Assembly: GCF_021601625.1 (NCBI RefSeq)
Contig: NZ_BQHR01000017.1
Coordinates: forward strand, 62,001 to 126,000
Direction: 5' to 3'
Length of the DNA stretch: 64,000 nt
From: Pseudomonas paraglycinae
GTDB lineage: Bacteria > Pseudomonadota > Gammaproteobacteria > Pseudomonadales > Pseudomonadaceae
Part shown: piece by piece, positions 16,259-25,355 of the stretch
Position numbering within the stretch: the first letter of the stretch is position 1
Layout of the letters: every line of letters begins with the position of its first letter
Notes under the pieces: generated by a model
Told to the model about the DNA's origin: nothing
What the model saw: the letters and a program-made list of their open reading frames with translations, nothing else
Databases searched by the model: none
Translations under genes and position numbers: made by a program

Positions 16259-18148
16259 ATGACCTCAGTAAACCAGTTCTGGCGCCGGGCAAAGCTGCCT
16301 CTGGCCGTCAGTCTTGCTTCTTCGCTCGCCGGGCCCGCATTCGGCGTCAGTTTCAACGTCGGTGAAATCGAAGGCCAGTTCGACTCCTCCCTGTCGATCG
16401 GTGCCAGCTGGTCCACCCAGAGCCCGAACAAGAACCTCATCGGCGTCAACAACGGCGGTCACGGTCTGTCCCAGACTTCCGACGACGGCCATGCCAACTT
16501 CAAGAGCGGCGAAACGTTCTCGAAGATCTTCAAGGGCATCCATGACCTCGAACTGAAATACGGCGATACCGGCGTGTTCGTCCGTGGCAAGTACTGGTAC
16601 GACTTCGAACTCAAGGACGAGAGTCGCGAGTTCAAGGACATCAGCGACAGCAACCGCAAGGAAGGCGCCAAGTCCGCCGGCGGTCAGATCCTCGATGCCT
16701 TCGTCTACCACAACTATTCGATCGCCGATCAGCCGGGCTCCGTGCGCCTGGGCAAACAGGTGGTGAGCTGGGGTGAAAGTACCTTCATCGGCGGTGGCAT
16801 CAACTCGATCAACCCGATCGACGTGTCCGCATTCCGTCGTCCGGGCGCCGAGATCAAGGAAGGCCTGATCCCGGTCAACATGTTCTACGTGTCCCAGAGC
16901 CTGACCGAAAACCTGTCCGCCGAAGCCTTCTATCAGCTCGAGTGGGACCAGACTGTCGTCGACAACTGCGGCACCTTCTTCTCCCAGCCGGACATCATTG
17001 CCGACGGCTGCACCGACAACCTGCGCGTGCTGAACAAGCGTTCGCAGATCCCGGCCATTGCCCTGGGGCCATTGGCTGCCAACGGCGTCGACGTCAACGA
17101 GGAAGGCGTGCTGGTACGTCGCGGTCCTGATCGGGATGCCCGAGACAGCGGTCAGTGGGGCGCGTCCCTCAAATACATGTTCGAGCCACTGGACACCGAG
17201 TTCGGTGCCTACTTCATGAACTATCACAGCCGTGCGCCGATCTTCAGCGCCACGGGTGCACCGCAATCGGTCTACAACGGCGTGGCGGCATTGCCGGCAG
17301 CATTCCGGGCCCTGGGGCCGCTGGTGGTTGCAGGCAACTCGAACTACTTCGTCGAGTATCCAGAAGACATCCGCCTGTACGGTCTGAGCTTCTCCACCAC
17401 CCTGCCTACCGGCACCGCCTGGAGCGGTGAAATCAGCTACCGTCCGAATGCGCCGGTACAACTGAACTCTACCGACATCCTGTTCGCCGGTGTGCGTCCC
17501 CTGGGCGGCACGTTTGCGAACGCATCGCTGCTCGACGGCGTGCCGGGTCAGGATCTGCACGGTTACGAGCGCAAGGAAATCACTCAACTGCAGACCACCT
17601 TCACGCACTTCTTCGATCAGGTCATGGGCGCGAGCCGTCTGACGCTGGTGGGTGAAGTGGGCGCGACTTACGTGGGCGGTCTGGAGAGCCGATCCGACAA
17701 GCGCTATGGCCGCGACCCGGTCTTCGGCCCGGGCGAATTGCCAGCCACCGGCGGCACCAACACCTGCGTCAACATCCTCAACAACGGCACCATCAATGGC
17801 GCCGGGCCAGGTTCCCCACAGAACAACCGTAGCCGCAATTGCAACAATGACGGTTTCACCACGTCGGTGTCCTGGGGTTATCGCGGTCGCGCCATCTGGG
17901 AATACAACGACGTGTTCGCCGGCGTGAACCTCAAGCCGAACGTGGCCTGGTCCCATGACGTCAGCGGCTACTCGCCAGGCCCTGGCGGCAACTTTGAAGA
18001 AGGTCGCAAGGCGGTGAGCCTGGGCGTCGATGCCGAGTACCAGAACACCTATACCGCGAGCCTGGCTTACACCAACTTCTTCGACGGCAAGTACACCACC
18101 GTGGATGACCGCGACTTCGTGGCGCTCAGCCTCGGCGTGAACTTCTAA
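16259..18148 (+). CDS. DUF1302 outer-membrane beta-barrel protein
   Basis: The 629-residue precursor has a signal peptide ending near residues 28-30 (GPAFG|VSFN). The mature part shows alternating-hydrophobicity strands and ends in a terminal aromatic strand (DFVALSLGVNF), as in outer-membrane barrels. The family is DUF1302. It contains an insert with four cysteines near residues 235-258 and 500-525, probably external loops. It is followed after 26 bases by a DUF1329 gene. The two families regularly occur together and are thought to handle hydrophobic substrates at the envelope; the substrate is not established here. Confidence 0.9.
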   Translation: MTSVNQFWRRAKLPLAVSLASSLAGPAFGVSFNVGEIEGQFDSSLSIGASWSTQSPNKNLIGVNNGGHGLSQTSDDGHANFKSGETFSKIFKGIHDLELKYGDTGVFVRGKYWYDFELKDESREFKDISDSNRKEGAKSAGGQILDAFVYHNYSIADQPGSVRLGKQVVSWGESTFIGGGINSINPIDVSAFRRPGAEIKEGLIPVNMFYVSQSLTENLSAEAFYQLEWDQTVVDNCGTFFSQPDIIADGCTDNLRVLNKRSQIPAIALGPLAANGVDVNEEGVLVRRGPDRDARDSGQWGASLKYMFEPLDTEFGAYFMNYHSRAPIFSATGAPQSVYNGVAALPAAFRALGPLVVAGNSNYFVEYPEDIRLYGLSFSTTLPTGTAWSGEISYRPNAPVQLNSTDILFAGVRPLGGTFANASLLDGVPGQDLHGYERKEITQLQTTFTHFFDQVMGASRLTLVGEVGATYVGGLESRSDKRYGRDPVFGPGELPATGGTNTCVNILNNGTINGAGPGSPQNNRSRNCNNDGFTTSVSWGYRGRAIWEYNDVFAGVNLKPNVAWSHDVSGYSPGPGGNFEEGRKAVSLGVDAEYQNTYTASLAYTNFFDGKYTTVDDRDFVALSLGVNF

Positions 18149-18174
18149 GCACTGCATTCAGGACGAACGAATTT

Positions 18175-19539
18175 ATGAAAATAACAAAGAGTCTGTTCCA
18201 CGCCGGTGTTCTGGGCCTGTCGCTGCTGGCGACCGGCGTCATGGCGGCAGTGCCTGCCGCCGAAGCGGACAAACTGGGCAAGAGCCTGACCCCGATGGGC
18301 GCCGAAATGGCCGGTAACGCCGACGGCTCGATCCCGGCCTGGAAACCGATGCCGAAGAACGCCGGCACTGTCGACAGCAAAGGCTTCCTGTCCGACCCGT
18401 ACGCCAGTGAAAAACCGCTGTTCACCATTACCAAACAGAACGTCGATCAGTACAAGGCCAAGCTCGCGCCGGGTCAGTACGCGATGTTCCAGCGTTACCC
18501 TGATACCTTCAAGATGCCGGTCTACCCATCCCATCGCGGTGCCACCGTGCCGGATGCGGTATTCGCCGCCATCAAGAAGAACGCCACCACCACGACGCTG
18601 GTGTCGGGCGGCAACGGCCTGGAAAACTTCGATACCGCCGTGCCGTTCCCGATTCCGAAAACCGGTGTGGAAGTCATCTGGAACCACATCACCCGCTATC
18701 GCGGCGGCAGCGTGACCCGTCTGGTGACCCAGGCCACGCCGCAACCGAACGGCTCGTTCAGCCTGGTGTATTTCCAGGACCAGTTCGTGTTCCGCGACAA
18801 GATGAAAGATTACGATCCGGCGAACCCGGGCAACATCCTGTTCTACTTCAAGCAGAAAGTGACCGCGCCGGCACGTCTGGCCGGTGGTGTACTGCTGGTG
18901 CACGAAACCCTCGATCAGGTGAAGGAACCGCGTTCGGCGTGGGTCTACAACGCCGGTCAGCGTCGTGTGCGCCGCGCACCGCAAGTGTCCTATGACGGCC
19001 CGGGTACCGCGGCGGATGGTCTGCGTACTTCCGACAACCTGGACATGTTCAACGGCGCACCGGATCGCTACGACTGGAAACTGGTCGGCAAGCAAGAGAT
19101 GTACATCGCCTCCGACAGCTACAAGCTCGACGATCCAAAGCTCAAGTATGCCGACATCATCAAGGCCGGGCACATCAACCAGGATCTGGCGCGCTATGAA
19201 CTGCGTCGCGTCTGGCACGTGACCGCGACCCTGAAGGAAGGTCAGCGTCACATCTACGCCAAGCGTGACTTCTTCATCGACGAAGACACCTGGCAAGCGG
19301 CCGTGATCGATCACTATGACGGTCGCAACCAACTGTGGCGCGTGGCGGAAGCTCACTCCCAGGACTACTACAACGTGCAGGTGCCTTGGTACACCCTGGA
19401 AACCCTCTACGACCTGCAGTCCGGCCGCTACCTGGCTCTGGGCATGAAGAACGAAGAGAAATCGGCGTATGACTTCGGTTTCACTGCAACCACCGCAGAC
19501 TTCACGCCCCAAGCCCTGCGCCAGGACGGTATTCGCTAA
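18175..19539 (+). CDS. DUF1329 periplasmic/outer-membrane-associated protein (LolB-like fold family)
   Basis: The 454-residue precursor has a cleavable signal (ending ATGVMAAVPAA near residue 28) and no lipobox. It belongs to DUF1329, whose fold is related to lipid-binding LolA/LolB proteins by family knowledge. Conserved features include the YPSHRGATVPD block near residues 118-128 and NAGQRRVRRAPQVSYD near 257-272. It shares a transcript with the upstream DUF1302 gene (26-base gap) and is followed by a strong terminator. A role in carrying or processing lipids between the outer membrane and periplasm, feeding the adjacent acyl-CoA ligase, is a reasonable inference. Confidence 0.9.
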   Translation: MKITKSLFHAGVLGLSLLATGVMAAVPAAEADKLGKSLTPMGAEMAGNADGSIPAWKPMPKNAGTVDSKGFLSDPYASEKPLFTITKQNVDQYKAKLAPGQYAMFQRYPDTFKMPVYPSHRGATVPDAVFAAIKKNATTTTLVSGGNGLENFDTAVPFPIPKTGVEVIWNHITRYRGGSVTRLVTQATPQPNGSFSLVYFQDQFVFRDKMKDYDPANPGNILFYFKQKVTAPARLAGGVLLVHETLDQVKEPRSAWVYNAGQRRVRRAPQVSYDGPGTAADGLRTSDNLDMFNGAPDRYDWKLVGKQEMYIASDSYKLDDPKLKYADIIKAGHINQDLARYELRRVWHVTATLKEGQRHIYAKRDFFIDEDTWQAAVIDHYDGRNQLWRVAEAHSQDYYNVQVPWYTLETLYDLQSGRYLALGMKNEEKSAYDFGFTATTADFTPQALRQDGIR

Positions 19540-19569
19540 GCTCCTGTAAACCGAGGCCGCATCCTCGTT

Positions 19570-19601
19570 AAAACGCCCCGACCGGTTCGGGGCGTTTTTT
19601 T
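19570..19601 (+). terminator. Intrinsic terminator of the DUF1302-DUF1329 transcript
   Basis: A GC-rich stem (AAAACGCCCCGA with TTCGGGGCGTTTT, loop CCGG) is followed by a run of seven T. Confidence 0.9.
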
Positions 19602-19617
19602 GCCTGTCGCTTTTTCC

Positions 19618-19644
19618 GTAGCCTTTTTGTAGCCATTTGTAGCA
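19618..19644 (+). promoter_or_regulatory. Three phased GTAGC direct repeats upstream of the LuxR/MalT-type gene
   Basis: GTAGC begins at 19618, 19629 and 19639, that is, every 10-11 bases on the same face of the helix, about 85-110 bases before the regulator's ATG. Such phased direct repeats are common in sites for activators of the MalT type. The binding protein is unknown; autoregulation is one possibility. Confidence 0.45.
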
Positions 19645-19726
19645 ACGACCTTCATAACCGCTCCGTTTAAGGCTAGTCTGCGGGCATCTGCTACGCCGCC
19701 AACAGCCCTACAAACAAGAGCCGGCC

Positions 19727-22462
19727 ATGACTGATCTGTCCCCACTTCCGGGCCCTGCAAGCGTTGCCGTCGCGGCACTGGACGGACGTTTTTTCCGTCC
19801 GCCGCTACCCGACGGCTACGTGCTGCGACCCCGTTTGTGCGAGCGCCTGAGCGCCGGGCTCGGAGGGCGTTTGTTGCTGGTCAGCGCCCCGGCCGGGTTC
19901 GGCAAGAGCTCGCTGGCGGTGGAGTTCTGTCAGAGTCTGCCGGCGCACTGGCAAAGCCTGTGGCTGGGTCTGAGTCCGCGGGACAACGATCCGGGGCGGT
20001 TTCTCGAGCGACTGCTCGAAGGTCTGCAGGACTATTTTCCGCAATTGGGCAGCCGGGCACTGGGACTGCTGAAAATGCGTCAACGTCATCAGCCGTTTGC
20101 GTTCGAAGAATGGCTCGACGGCCTGCTGGATGAACTGGCGCTGCATCTGCAACCGACGGCTCCGCTGCTGTTGGTACTGGATGACTACCACCTCGCTCAA
20201 GGGCCGGTGCTCGACCGTTGCCTGCAATTTTTCCTCAATCATTTACCGGACGGCCTGGTGGTCATGGTCACCAGTCGGCAGCGCCCGGACTGGCACCTGG
20301 CACGTCTGCGCCTGTCGCGCCAGTTGCTGGAACTGCACGAACAGGACCTGCGCCTGACCCACGACGAAGCCTTGGCACTGCTTGATCGTCACAGCAGTTC
20401 CCTGCGCGGTGAAGCGCTGGAAAACCTGATCCAGCGCAGCGAAGGCTGGGTGGCCGGGCTGCGTTTCTGGCTGCTGGCGATCGCTGAAGTCGGCACCGAA
20501 TCAGCCTTGCCACAAGCGTTGAACGGCGGGGAAGGGCTGATCCGCGAATATCTGCTGGAAGAAGTCATCGATTGCCTGCCCGCCGAGGTCCAGGCGTTTC
20601 TTTATGACACCGCGCCGCAGGAACGCTTTTGCAGCGAGCTGTGCGACGCGGTGCGCGAAGCCCACGACAGTGCGGAAATCCTGCGTTTCCTGCTGGCGCA
20701 CCAGGTGTTCCTCGTGCCGCTGGACGAGCATGGGCACTGGTATCGTTATCACCACCTGTTTTCCGACCTGTTGCGCAGCCGGCCTATCGCCCGGGCACTG
20801 GTGCCGGCCGCGACGCTGCATCTGCGCGCCTGCCGCTGGTTCAATGCCCAGGGCCTTCTGGATGAAGCTGTCGAGCAGGCACTGCGCGCAGGGCATCTGG
20901 ACGTCGCTGCCAATCTGGTACAGAACCTTTCCGAGGAGCAACTGCTGGCTGAGCAGAACGTCGGCATGCTGCTGCGCTGGAAAATGGACTTGCCCGACAG
21001 CCTGCTGATCAGCACCCCGCGCCTGATCGTGTTGTACAGCTGGGCGCTGGGGCTGGCCTGTCAGCTTGATGCGGCCGAAGAGCTCGCCAGTCATCTGAGT
21101 CGTTTTCTGCCGGCACCTTCGGCCACCGCCCAGAAATCCATGCTGGCCCAATGGCTGGCCCTCAAGGGCATCATCGCCCGCGGGCGGGGCCATCGCGAGC
21201 AGACCATCGAGTATTGCAGCGAAGCACTGGAAAGCCTGCCGGCCAAGCGTTACGGCCAGCGTCTGATGTGCCTGTCGACCCTCTCCAATCTCGCGATTGC
21301 CGACGGCGATCTGTGGCGTGCACGGGGCCTGAACCGCGAGTCGCTTGAGCTGGCGCAGCGGGTCGGCAATCCCTTGTTCGAGGCGCTGGCGCATTATGAT
21401 CGTGCCCGCGTCCTGCAGGCCCGCGGCGAAATCCTGCGCGCGCTCGATGAAGTGCGCCAAGGGTTGGAGCGCTTGCGCGGATTGTCCGCGCAGCGTTTGT
21501 ACGCCGTGCGTGCGCGACTGACGCTGTATGAGGGTTTTCTGCTGGCCATGCGATTGCAGCCTCAGGCGGCAAGGGCGCGATTGCAGGCGGGCCTGACTGA
21601 AGCAAGGGCCTGTCGTGACATCAGCGTGCTGATCGGCCACTGCGTGATCGCCCGGCTCGACGGCAGCAGCGGCGATTTCGCCAAGGCCTTCGCCGAACTG
21701 GCCGAAGCCGAAAGGCTGATGCACATATGGGATGTCCCGCCGATCTACTACCTGGCGATGATCACCCTGGTCAAATGTGAGCTGTGGCTGGCTCAGGGGC
21801 GTATCGATCTGGCCGAAGCCTGGCTGGCGCGACTGGGCCAGACCTACACCGGTGAATACGCGGCGGCACCGCCGGAATTTCATCCGCAACTGCCCTTGCA
21901 CGTCGAGCTGCAACAGGCGTTGCTGGACGTCATACAGGGGCAACCGATGCTCGCCGAAGGGCGATTGAACGTGCTGCTGGAGAACGGCCAGCAAACCGGA
22001 CGGCAACTGCTCAGCGTGATGGCGCTGACGCAAAAAGTGGTGTTGCTGTTGGCAAACAATCGTGAGCCTGAAGCGCGCAAGGCATTGAGTCAGGCACTGG
22101 AAGCGGCGTCCGGCGGCGTCCTGCAACCTTTCGATGTGCTGGTCAAAGAGCATGCTGACTGGTTGCGCGGGCAACTGTCACTGACTGCACCGACAGCTGC
22201 CGGTCAGCAATTGCTGGAACATTTCCCCCAGGCGCCGGCTCGTCCTGCAGCGGAATCCACGACGACCGAATCGCTCAGCAGTCGTGAGCTCGCCGTCCTG
22301 AGGTTGATCGCTCAGGGCTGCTCGAATCAGGAAATCAGTGATCAGCTGTTCATCTCGCTGCACACCGTGAAAACGCACGCCAGTCACATCAACAGCAAGC
22401 TGGGTGTGGAACGGCGCACGCAAGCGGTGGCGCGGGCGAAAGAGTTGGGGGTGTTGAACTGA
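19727..22462 (+). CDS. Large ATP-binding LuxR-family (MalT/LAL-type) transcriptional regulator
   Basis: The 911-residue protein has the MalT layout. A P-loop APAGFGKS at 54-61 and a Walker-B-like LLLVLDDYH near 145-153 form the STAND-type NTPase. A long helical TPR-like sensor region spans about 350-800, and a C-terminal LuxR helix-turn-helix spans about 846-905 (LSSRELAVLRLIAQGCSNQE). By family knowledge such regulators multimerise on binding ATP and an inducer. It follows the DUF1302-DUF1329 pair in the same direction but after a terminator, so it is a separate unit. It is the obvious candidate regulator of the lipid locus. A degenerate A-rich motif (AACAAGAG) lies at 19713-19720. Confidence 0.9.
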   Translation: MTDLSPLPGPASVAVAALDGRFFRPPLPDGYVLRPRLCERLSAGLGGRLLLVSAPAGFGKSSLAVEFCQSLPAHWQSLWLGLSPRDNDPGRFLERLLEGLQDYFPQLGSRALGLLKMRQRHQPFAFEEWLDGLLDELALHLQPTAPLLLVLDDYHLAQGPVLDRCLQFFLNHLPDGLVVMVTSRQRPDWHLARLRLSRQLLELHEQDLRLTHDEALALLDRHSSSLRGEALENLIQRSEGWVAGLRFWLLAIAEVGTESALPQALNGGEGLIREYLLEEVIDCLPAEVQAFLYDTAPQERFCSELCDAVREAHDSAEILRFLLAHQVFLVPLDEHGHWYRYHHLFSDLLRSRPIARALVPAATLHLRACRWFNAQGLLDEAVEQALRAGHLDVAANLVQNLSEEQLLAEQNVGMLLRWKMDLPDSLLISTPRLIVLYSWALGLACQLDAAEELASHLSRFLPAPSATAQKSMLAQWLALKGIIARGRGHREQTIEYCSEALESLPAKRYGQRLMCLSTLSNLAIADGDLWRARGLNRESLELAQRVGNPLFEALAHYDRARVLQARGEILRALDEVRQGLERLRGLSAQRLYAVRARLTLYEGFLLAMRLQPQAARARLQAGLTEARACRDISVLIGHCVIARLDGSSGDFAKAFAELAEAERLMHIWDVPPIYYLAMITLVKCELWLAQGRIDLAEAWLARLGQTYTGEYAAAPPEFHPQLPLHVELQQALLDVIQGQPMLAEGRLNVLLENGQQTGRQLLSVMALTQKVVLLLANNREPEARKALSQALEAASGGVLQPFDVLVKEHADWLRGQLSLTAPTAAGQQLLEHFPQAPARPAAESTTTESLSSRELAVLRLIAQGCSNQEISDQLFISLHTVKTHASHINSKLGVERRTQAVARAKELGVLN

Positions 22463-22564
22463 ATCTGCTGTTTTGCGCTGTGTCGGCATCCTGCGATGCC
22501 AACAACGTAAAATGGCGGAAATCAGCCTCTGCGCACTGTCTTCAATGTCTGTTCAGGATCTCCC

Positions 22565-23209
22565 ATGACCGCTGCAAATCCCGCGCTCATTCGCGAAACT
22601 TTCCCCGTCGGCCCGCTCCAGTGCAACTGCACGATCATCGGCGATCCGATCACCAAAAAAGCCATTGTCGTCGATCCGGGCGGCAACCCTGACCTGATCA
22701 TGGCCCGGCTCGATGCCCTCGGTCTGAAAGTGGTCAGCATCATTCACACTCACGCGCACCTCGACCACTTCCTGGCTTCCGGACAGATGAAAGAGAAGAC
22801 CGGCGCCACCTTGCATCTGCACAAAGAGGATCAGTTCCTGTGGGACAACCTCGAGATGCAGTGCCAGATGTTCGGCGTGCCTTACACCCCGGTGCCGTCT
22901 CCCGATCGCTGGTTGAGCGATGATGAAGAGCTGGCCTGCGGCTGTGGCGTGGCGCTGCACACGCCGGGGCATACGCCAGGTTCCATGAGCTTCTGGTTTT
23001 CCGAGGCTAAGCTGTTGATTGCCGGCGACACGCTGTTTCGTCGCGGAGTAGGGCGCACGGATTTGTGGGGCGGCGATCAGGCGACCATCGTGCGATCGAT
23101 CAAGCAACGGCTATACACCCTGGATGAAGACGCGACCGTTGTAGCCGGGCATGGTCCGGATACGCGTCTGGGGGATGAGATGCGCGAGAACCCGTTTGTG
23201 CGTGCCTAA
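22565..23209 (+). CDS. MBL-fold metallo-hydrolase (YcbL/glyoxalase II-like)
   Basis: This 214-residue cytoplasmic hydrolase has the dinuclear metal motif HTHAHLDH at residues 61-68, the third-ligand block HTPGHTPGS near 137-145, the bridging Asp in AGDTLFRRGVGR near 156-167, and a final AGHGP near 195. Size and motifs resemble single-domain type-II glyoxalases (YcbL), which lack the C-terminal substrate domain of GloB. The substrate is probably a thioester such as S-lactoylglutathione, but this is inferred. It follows the regulator gene after about 100 bases. Confidence 0.88.
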   Translation: MTAANPALIRETFPVGPLQCNCTIIGDPITKKAIVVDPGGNPDLIMARLDALGLKVVSIIHTHAHLDHFLASGQMKEKTGATLHLHKEDQFLWDNLEMQCQMFGVPYTPVPSPDRWLSDDEELACGCGVALHTPGHTPGSMSFWFSEAKLLIAGDTLFRRGVGRTDLWGGDQATIVRSIKQRLYTLDEDATVVAGHGPDTRLGDEMRENPFVRA

Positions 23210-23323
23210 ACATTTTGTCACGGGTGCCCGGCGGAATTTTTGTGCATTGTCATGATCCAACGCCCGCACGGGCCAGTTGCCAATGGCCGCTGCACCACAG
23301 AATGCAAAATGTAGGAGCACTCC

Positions 23324-24055
23324 ATGTTCACCACGCGTCGTTTGATTATTGTCGCTACTGCCGTGGCCGTCTTGTCCGGCTGCGCCTCGCCCAACCCGTA
23401 TGACAATCAGGGTCAGGCCGACGGTGGCTCCCAGGGCATGAGCAAAACCGCCAAGTACGGTGGCCTCGGTGCGCTGGCCGGCGCGCTGGCCGGTGCCGCC
23501 ATCGACCACAACAACCGCGGCAAGGGTGCGCTGATCGGCGCAGCCGTCGTCGGTGCCTCGGCCGCCGGTTACGGCTACTACGCCGACCAGCAGGAGAAAA
23601 AACTGCGCGCCAGCATGGCCAACACAGGGGTTGAAGTGCAGCGTCAGGGCGATCAGATCAAGCTGATCATGCCGGGCAACATCACCTTCGCCACCGATTC
23701 GGCGAACATAGCTTCCAGTTTCTATCAGCCGCTGAACAACCTGGCCAACTCGCTCAAAGAGTTCAACCAGAACCAGATCGAAATCGTCGGTTACACTGAC
23801 AGCACTGGCAGTCGTCAGCACAACATGGACCTGTCCCAGCGTCGTGCGCAGAGCGTGGCGACCTACCTGACTTCGCAAGGCGTCAGCGGTGCCAACCTGA
23901 GTGCCCGCGGTGCCGGTCCGGATAATCCGATCGCCAGCAACGGTGACGTCAATGGCCGGGCGCAGAACCGTCGCGTCGAGGTTAACCTCAAGGCGATTCC
24001 GGGCCAGCAGTACGGTGGTCAGCAGCAGCCGGGCACGGTTCAGCAGTACCCGTAA
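23324..24055 (+). CDS. OmpA-family lipoprotein with glycine-zipper segment (YiaD-like)
   Basis: The 243-residue product has a lipoprotein signal with LSGC and the modified cysteine at position 20. A glycine/alanine-rich zipper follows at about 45-85 (GALAGALAGAAID, GAAVVGASAAGYGYY). A C-terminal OmpA domain at about 110-225 includes the peptidoglycan-binding face GYTDSTGSRQHNMDLSQRR. It probably anchors the outer membrane to the cell wall, like YiaD. TAGGAG precedes the ATG at 23324. The tail is Gln/Pro-rich. Confidence 0.93.
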   Translation: MFTTRRLIIVATAVAVLSGCASPNPYDNQGQADGGSQGMSKTAKYGGLGALAGALAGAAIDHNNRGKGALIGAAVVGASAAGYGYYADQQEKKLRASMANTGVEVQRQGDQIKLIMPGNITFATDSANIASSFYQPLNNLANSLKEFNQNQIEIVGYTDSTGSRQHNMDLSQRRAQSVATYLTSQGVSGANLSARGAGPDNPIASNGDVNGRAQNRRVEVNLKAIPGQQYGGQQQPGTVQQYP

Positions 24056-24066
24056 CCGTCAGGTAC

Positions 24067-24105
24067 AAAAAAGCCCCCGGACAAGTGATTGTCCGGGGGC
24101 TTTTT
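24067..24105. terminator. Bidirectional terminator
   Basis: GCCCCCGGACAA (24073-24084) pairs with TTGTCCGGGGGC (24089-24100). It has A-run and T-run flanks and lies between convergent genes. Confidence 0.92.
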
Positions 24106-24122
24106 GTTGGCGCGAAAGCTGA

Positions 24123-24557
24123 TTACTTCTTCAGGCCGTAATGCTCGTCGAGCATGCCCGGCGAGTTCGGGGTCTTCGGCGCGTAGTCACGCGGCGGTTC
24201 CTGATCCCGTGGTGGCGTCAGGCGTTCCCGTGGGGCCTGTGCCGCGTCGGCGTGCAGCGAGGCCAGCAAGCGTTGACGGGTCTGCTCGTCCAGGGCCAGG
24301 CGGTTGGCACCCTCGGCGAGGTGATCCTGCACTTCCTGATAGCTCTGGGTCAGCTTCTTGACCAGATTGGCGGTGCTGTTGAAGTGGGTCACCACTTCGT
24401 TCTGATAACTGTCGAAACGTTCCTGAATATCATCCAGTTGACGCTGCGTGCGGCTGGGCGCGGCGTTCGGCGCAACGCGAGCGATCAGGAAACCAATGGC
24501 GACACCCACAACCAGGGCAAGAGTCGGTAACAACCAAACTAAGAGCGAGTGTTCCAC
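24123..24557 (-). CDS. zapG: YhcB/ZapG (DUF1043) inner-membrane division-associated protein
   Basis: The 144-residue product has one N-terminal transmembrane helix (LLVWLLPTLALVVGVAIGFLIARV, about 5-28, described here by its ends) followed by a cytoplasmic coiled coil (about 35-95) and a charged Pro-rich tail. This is the YhcB/DUF1043 layout; in E. coli the protein links divisome and envelope synthesis. The start is GTG at 24557, supported by AGGAAGGA about 5 bases upstream on the minus strand. It is divergent from the alpha/beta hydrolase gene. Confidence 0.88.
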   Translation of the reverse strand: MEHSLLVWLLPTLALVVGVAIGFLIARVAPNAAPSRTQRQLDDIQERFDSYQNEVVTHFNSTANLVKKLTQSYQEVQDHLAEGANRLALDEQTRQRLLASLHADAAQAPRERLTPPRDQEPPRDYAPKTPNSPGMLDEHYGLKK

Positions 24558-24701
24558 GAGTCCTTCCTCTATAAACGGCTTTGCTTTACGTTAACGGCTC
24601 GAACCTGCGCTGTATACCGCGATTCACTCGCAATAGACTGGCACAGACAATTTGCTAGACGAGTCGACCCGATCCGAGGTCACGGAGTTCCTTCCTTGCT
24701 G

Positions 24702-25331
24702 ATGCGTGAAACCCCTGTAGTGATTGATGGCCCGGTGGGGCAACTTGAGTCTTTGTATCTGGACAATGAGCAGCCACGCGGCATCGCGCTGATCTGCCAC
24801 CCGAACCCGGTGCAGGGCGGCACCATGCTCAACAAGGTCGTCTCGACCCTGCAGCGCACCGCGCGCGACGCCGGCCTGATCACCTTGCGCTTCAACTATC
24901 GCGGCGTCGGTGCCAGCGAAGGTTCCCATGACATGGGCACCGGTGAAGTCGATGACGCCCAAGCCGCTGCCGCATGGCTGCTGGAAAAACATCCGGATCT
25001 GCCGCTGACCCTGTTCGGTTTCTCCTTCGGTGGATTTGTTGCAGCAAGTCTCGGCGGTCGTCTCGAATCCCGGGGCATCACGCTCAAGCATCTGTTCATG
25101 GTCGCGCCGGCGGTGATGCGTCTGGGCGATCAGGATCAATTGCCGCAGCAGGGTGAGCTGACCGTGATCCAGCCGGAAACCGATGAAGTGATCGATCCGC
25201 AGCTGGTCTACGACTGGTCTGAAAAACTCCCGCGCCCCCATGAGCTGCTGAAAGTGGCAGAATGCGGACACTTTTTTCATGGCAAGCTGACCGATCTCAA
25301 GGATCTGATCCTGCCGCGTCTCTCGAATTGA
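24702..25331 (+). CDS. Alpha/beta hydrolase (dienelactone-hydrolase-like)
   Basis: This roughly 209-residue hydrolase contains the nucleophile elbow GFSFGG near residues 106-111, an oxyanion block CHPNPVQGG near 32-40, and the catalytic His in CGHFFHG near 188-194. The family acts on esters or similar bonds; the substrate is unknown. The start is uncertain: the ATG at 24702 gives the family-typical MRETPVVIDGPVG, but the GGAG at 24684-24687 is better spaced for a TTG at 24696. The gene runs into trpS with a 24-base gap and is probably co-transcribed with it. Confidence 0.85.
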   Translation: MRETPVVIDGPVGQLESLYLDNEQPRGIALICHPNPVQGGTMLNKVVSTLQRTARDAGLITLRFNYRGVGASEGSHDMGTGEVDDAQAAAAWLLEKHPDLPLTLFGFSFGGFVAASLGGRLESRGITLKHLFMVAPAVMRLGDQDQLPQQGELTVIQPETDEVIDPQLVYDWSEKLPRPHELLKVAECGHFFHGKLTDLKDLILPRLSN

Positions 25332-25355
25332 TTGCAGTCTGACAAGCGATTACCC

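Noticed and set aside
16265-18157. A 630-codon open frame antisense to the DUF1302 gene
   Set aside because: It mirrors the sense gene almost exactly, with no recognisable domain; the sense strand has signal peptide and barrel features.
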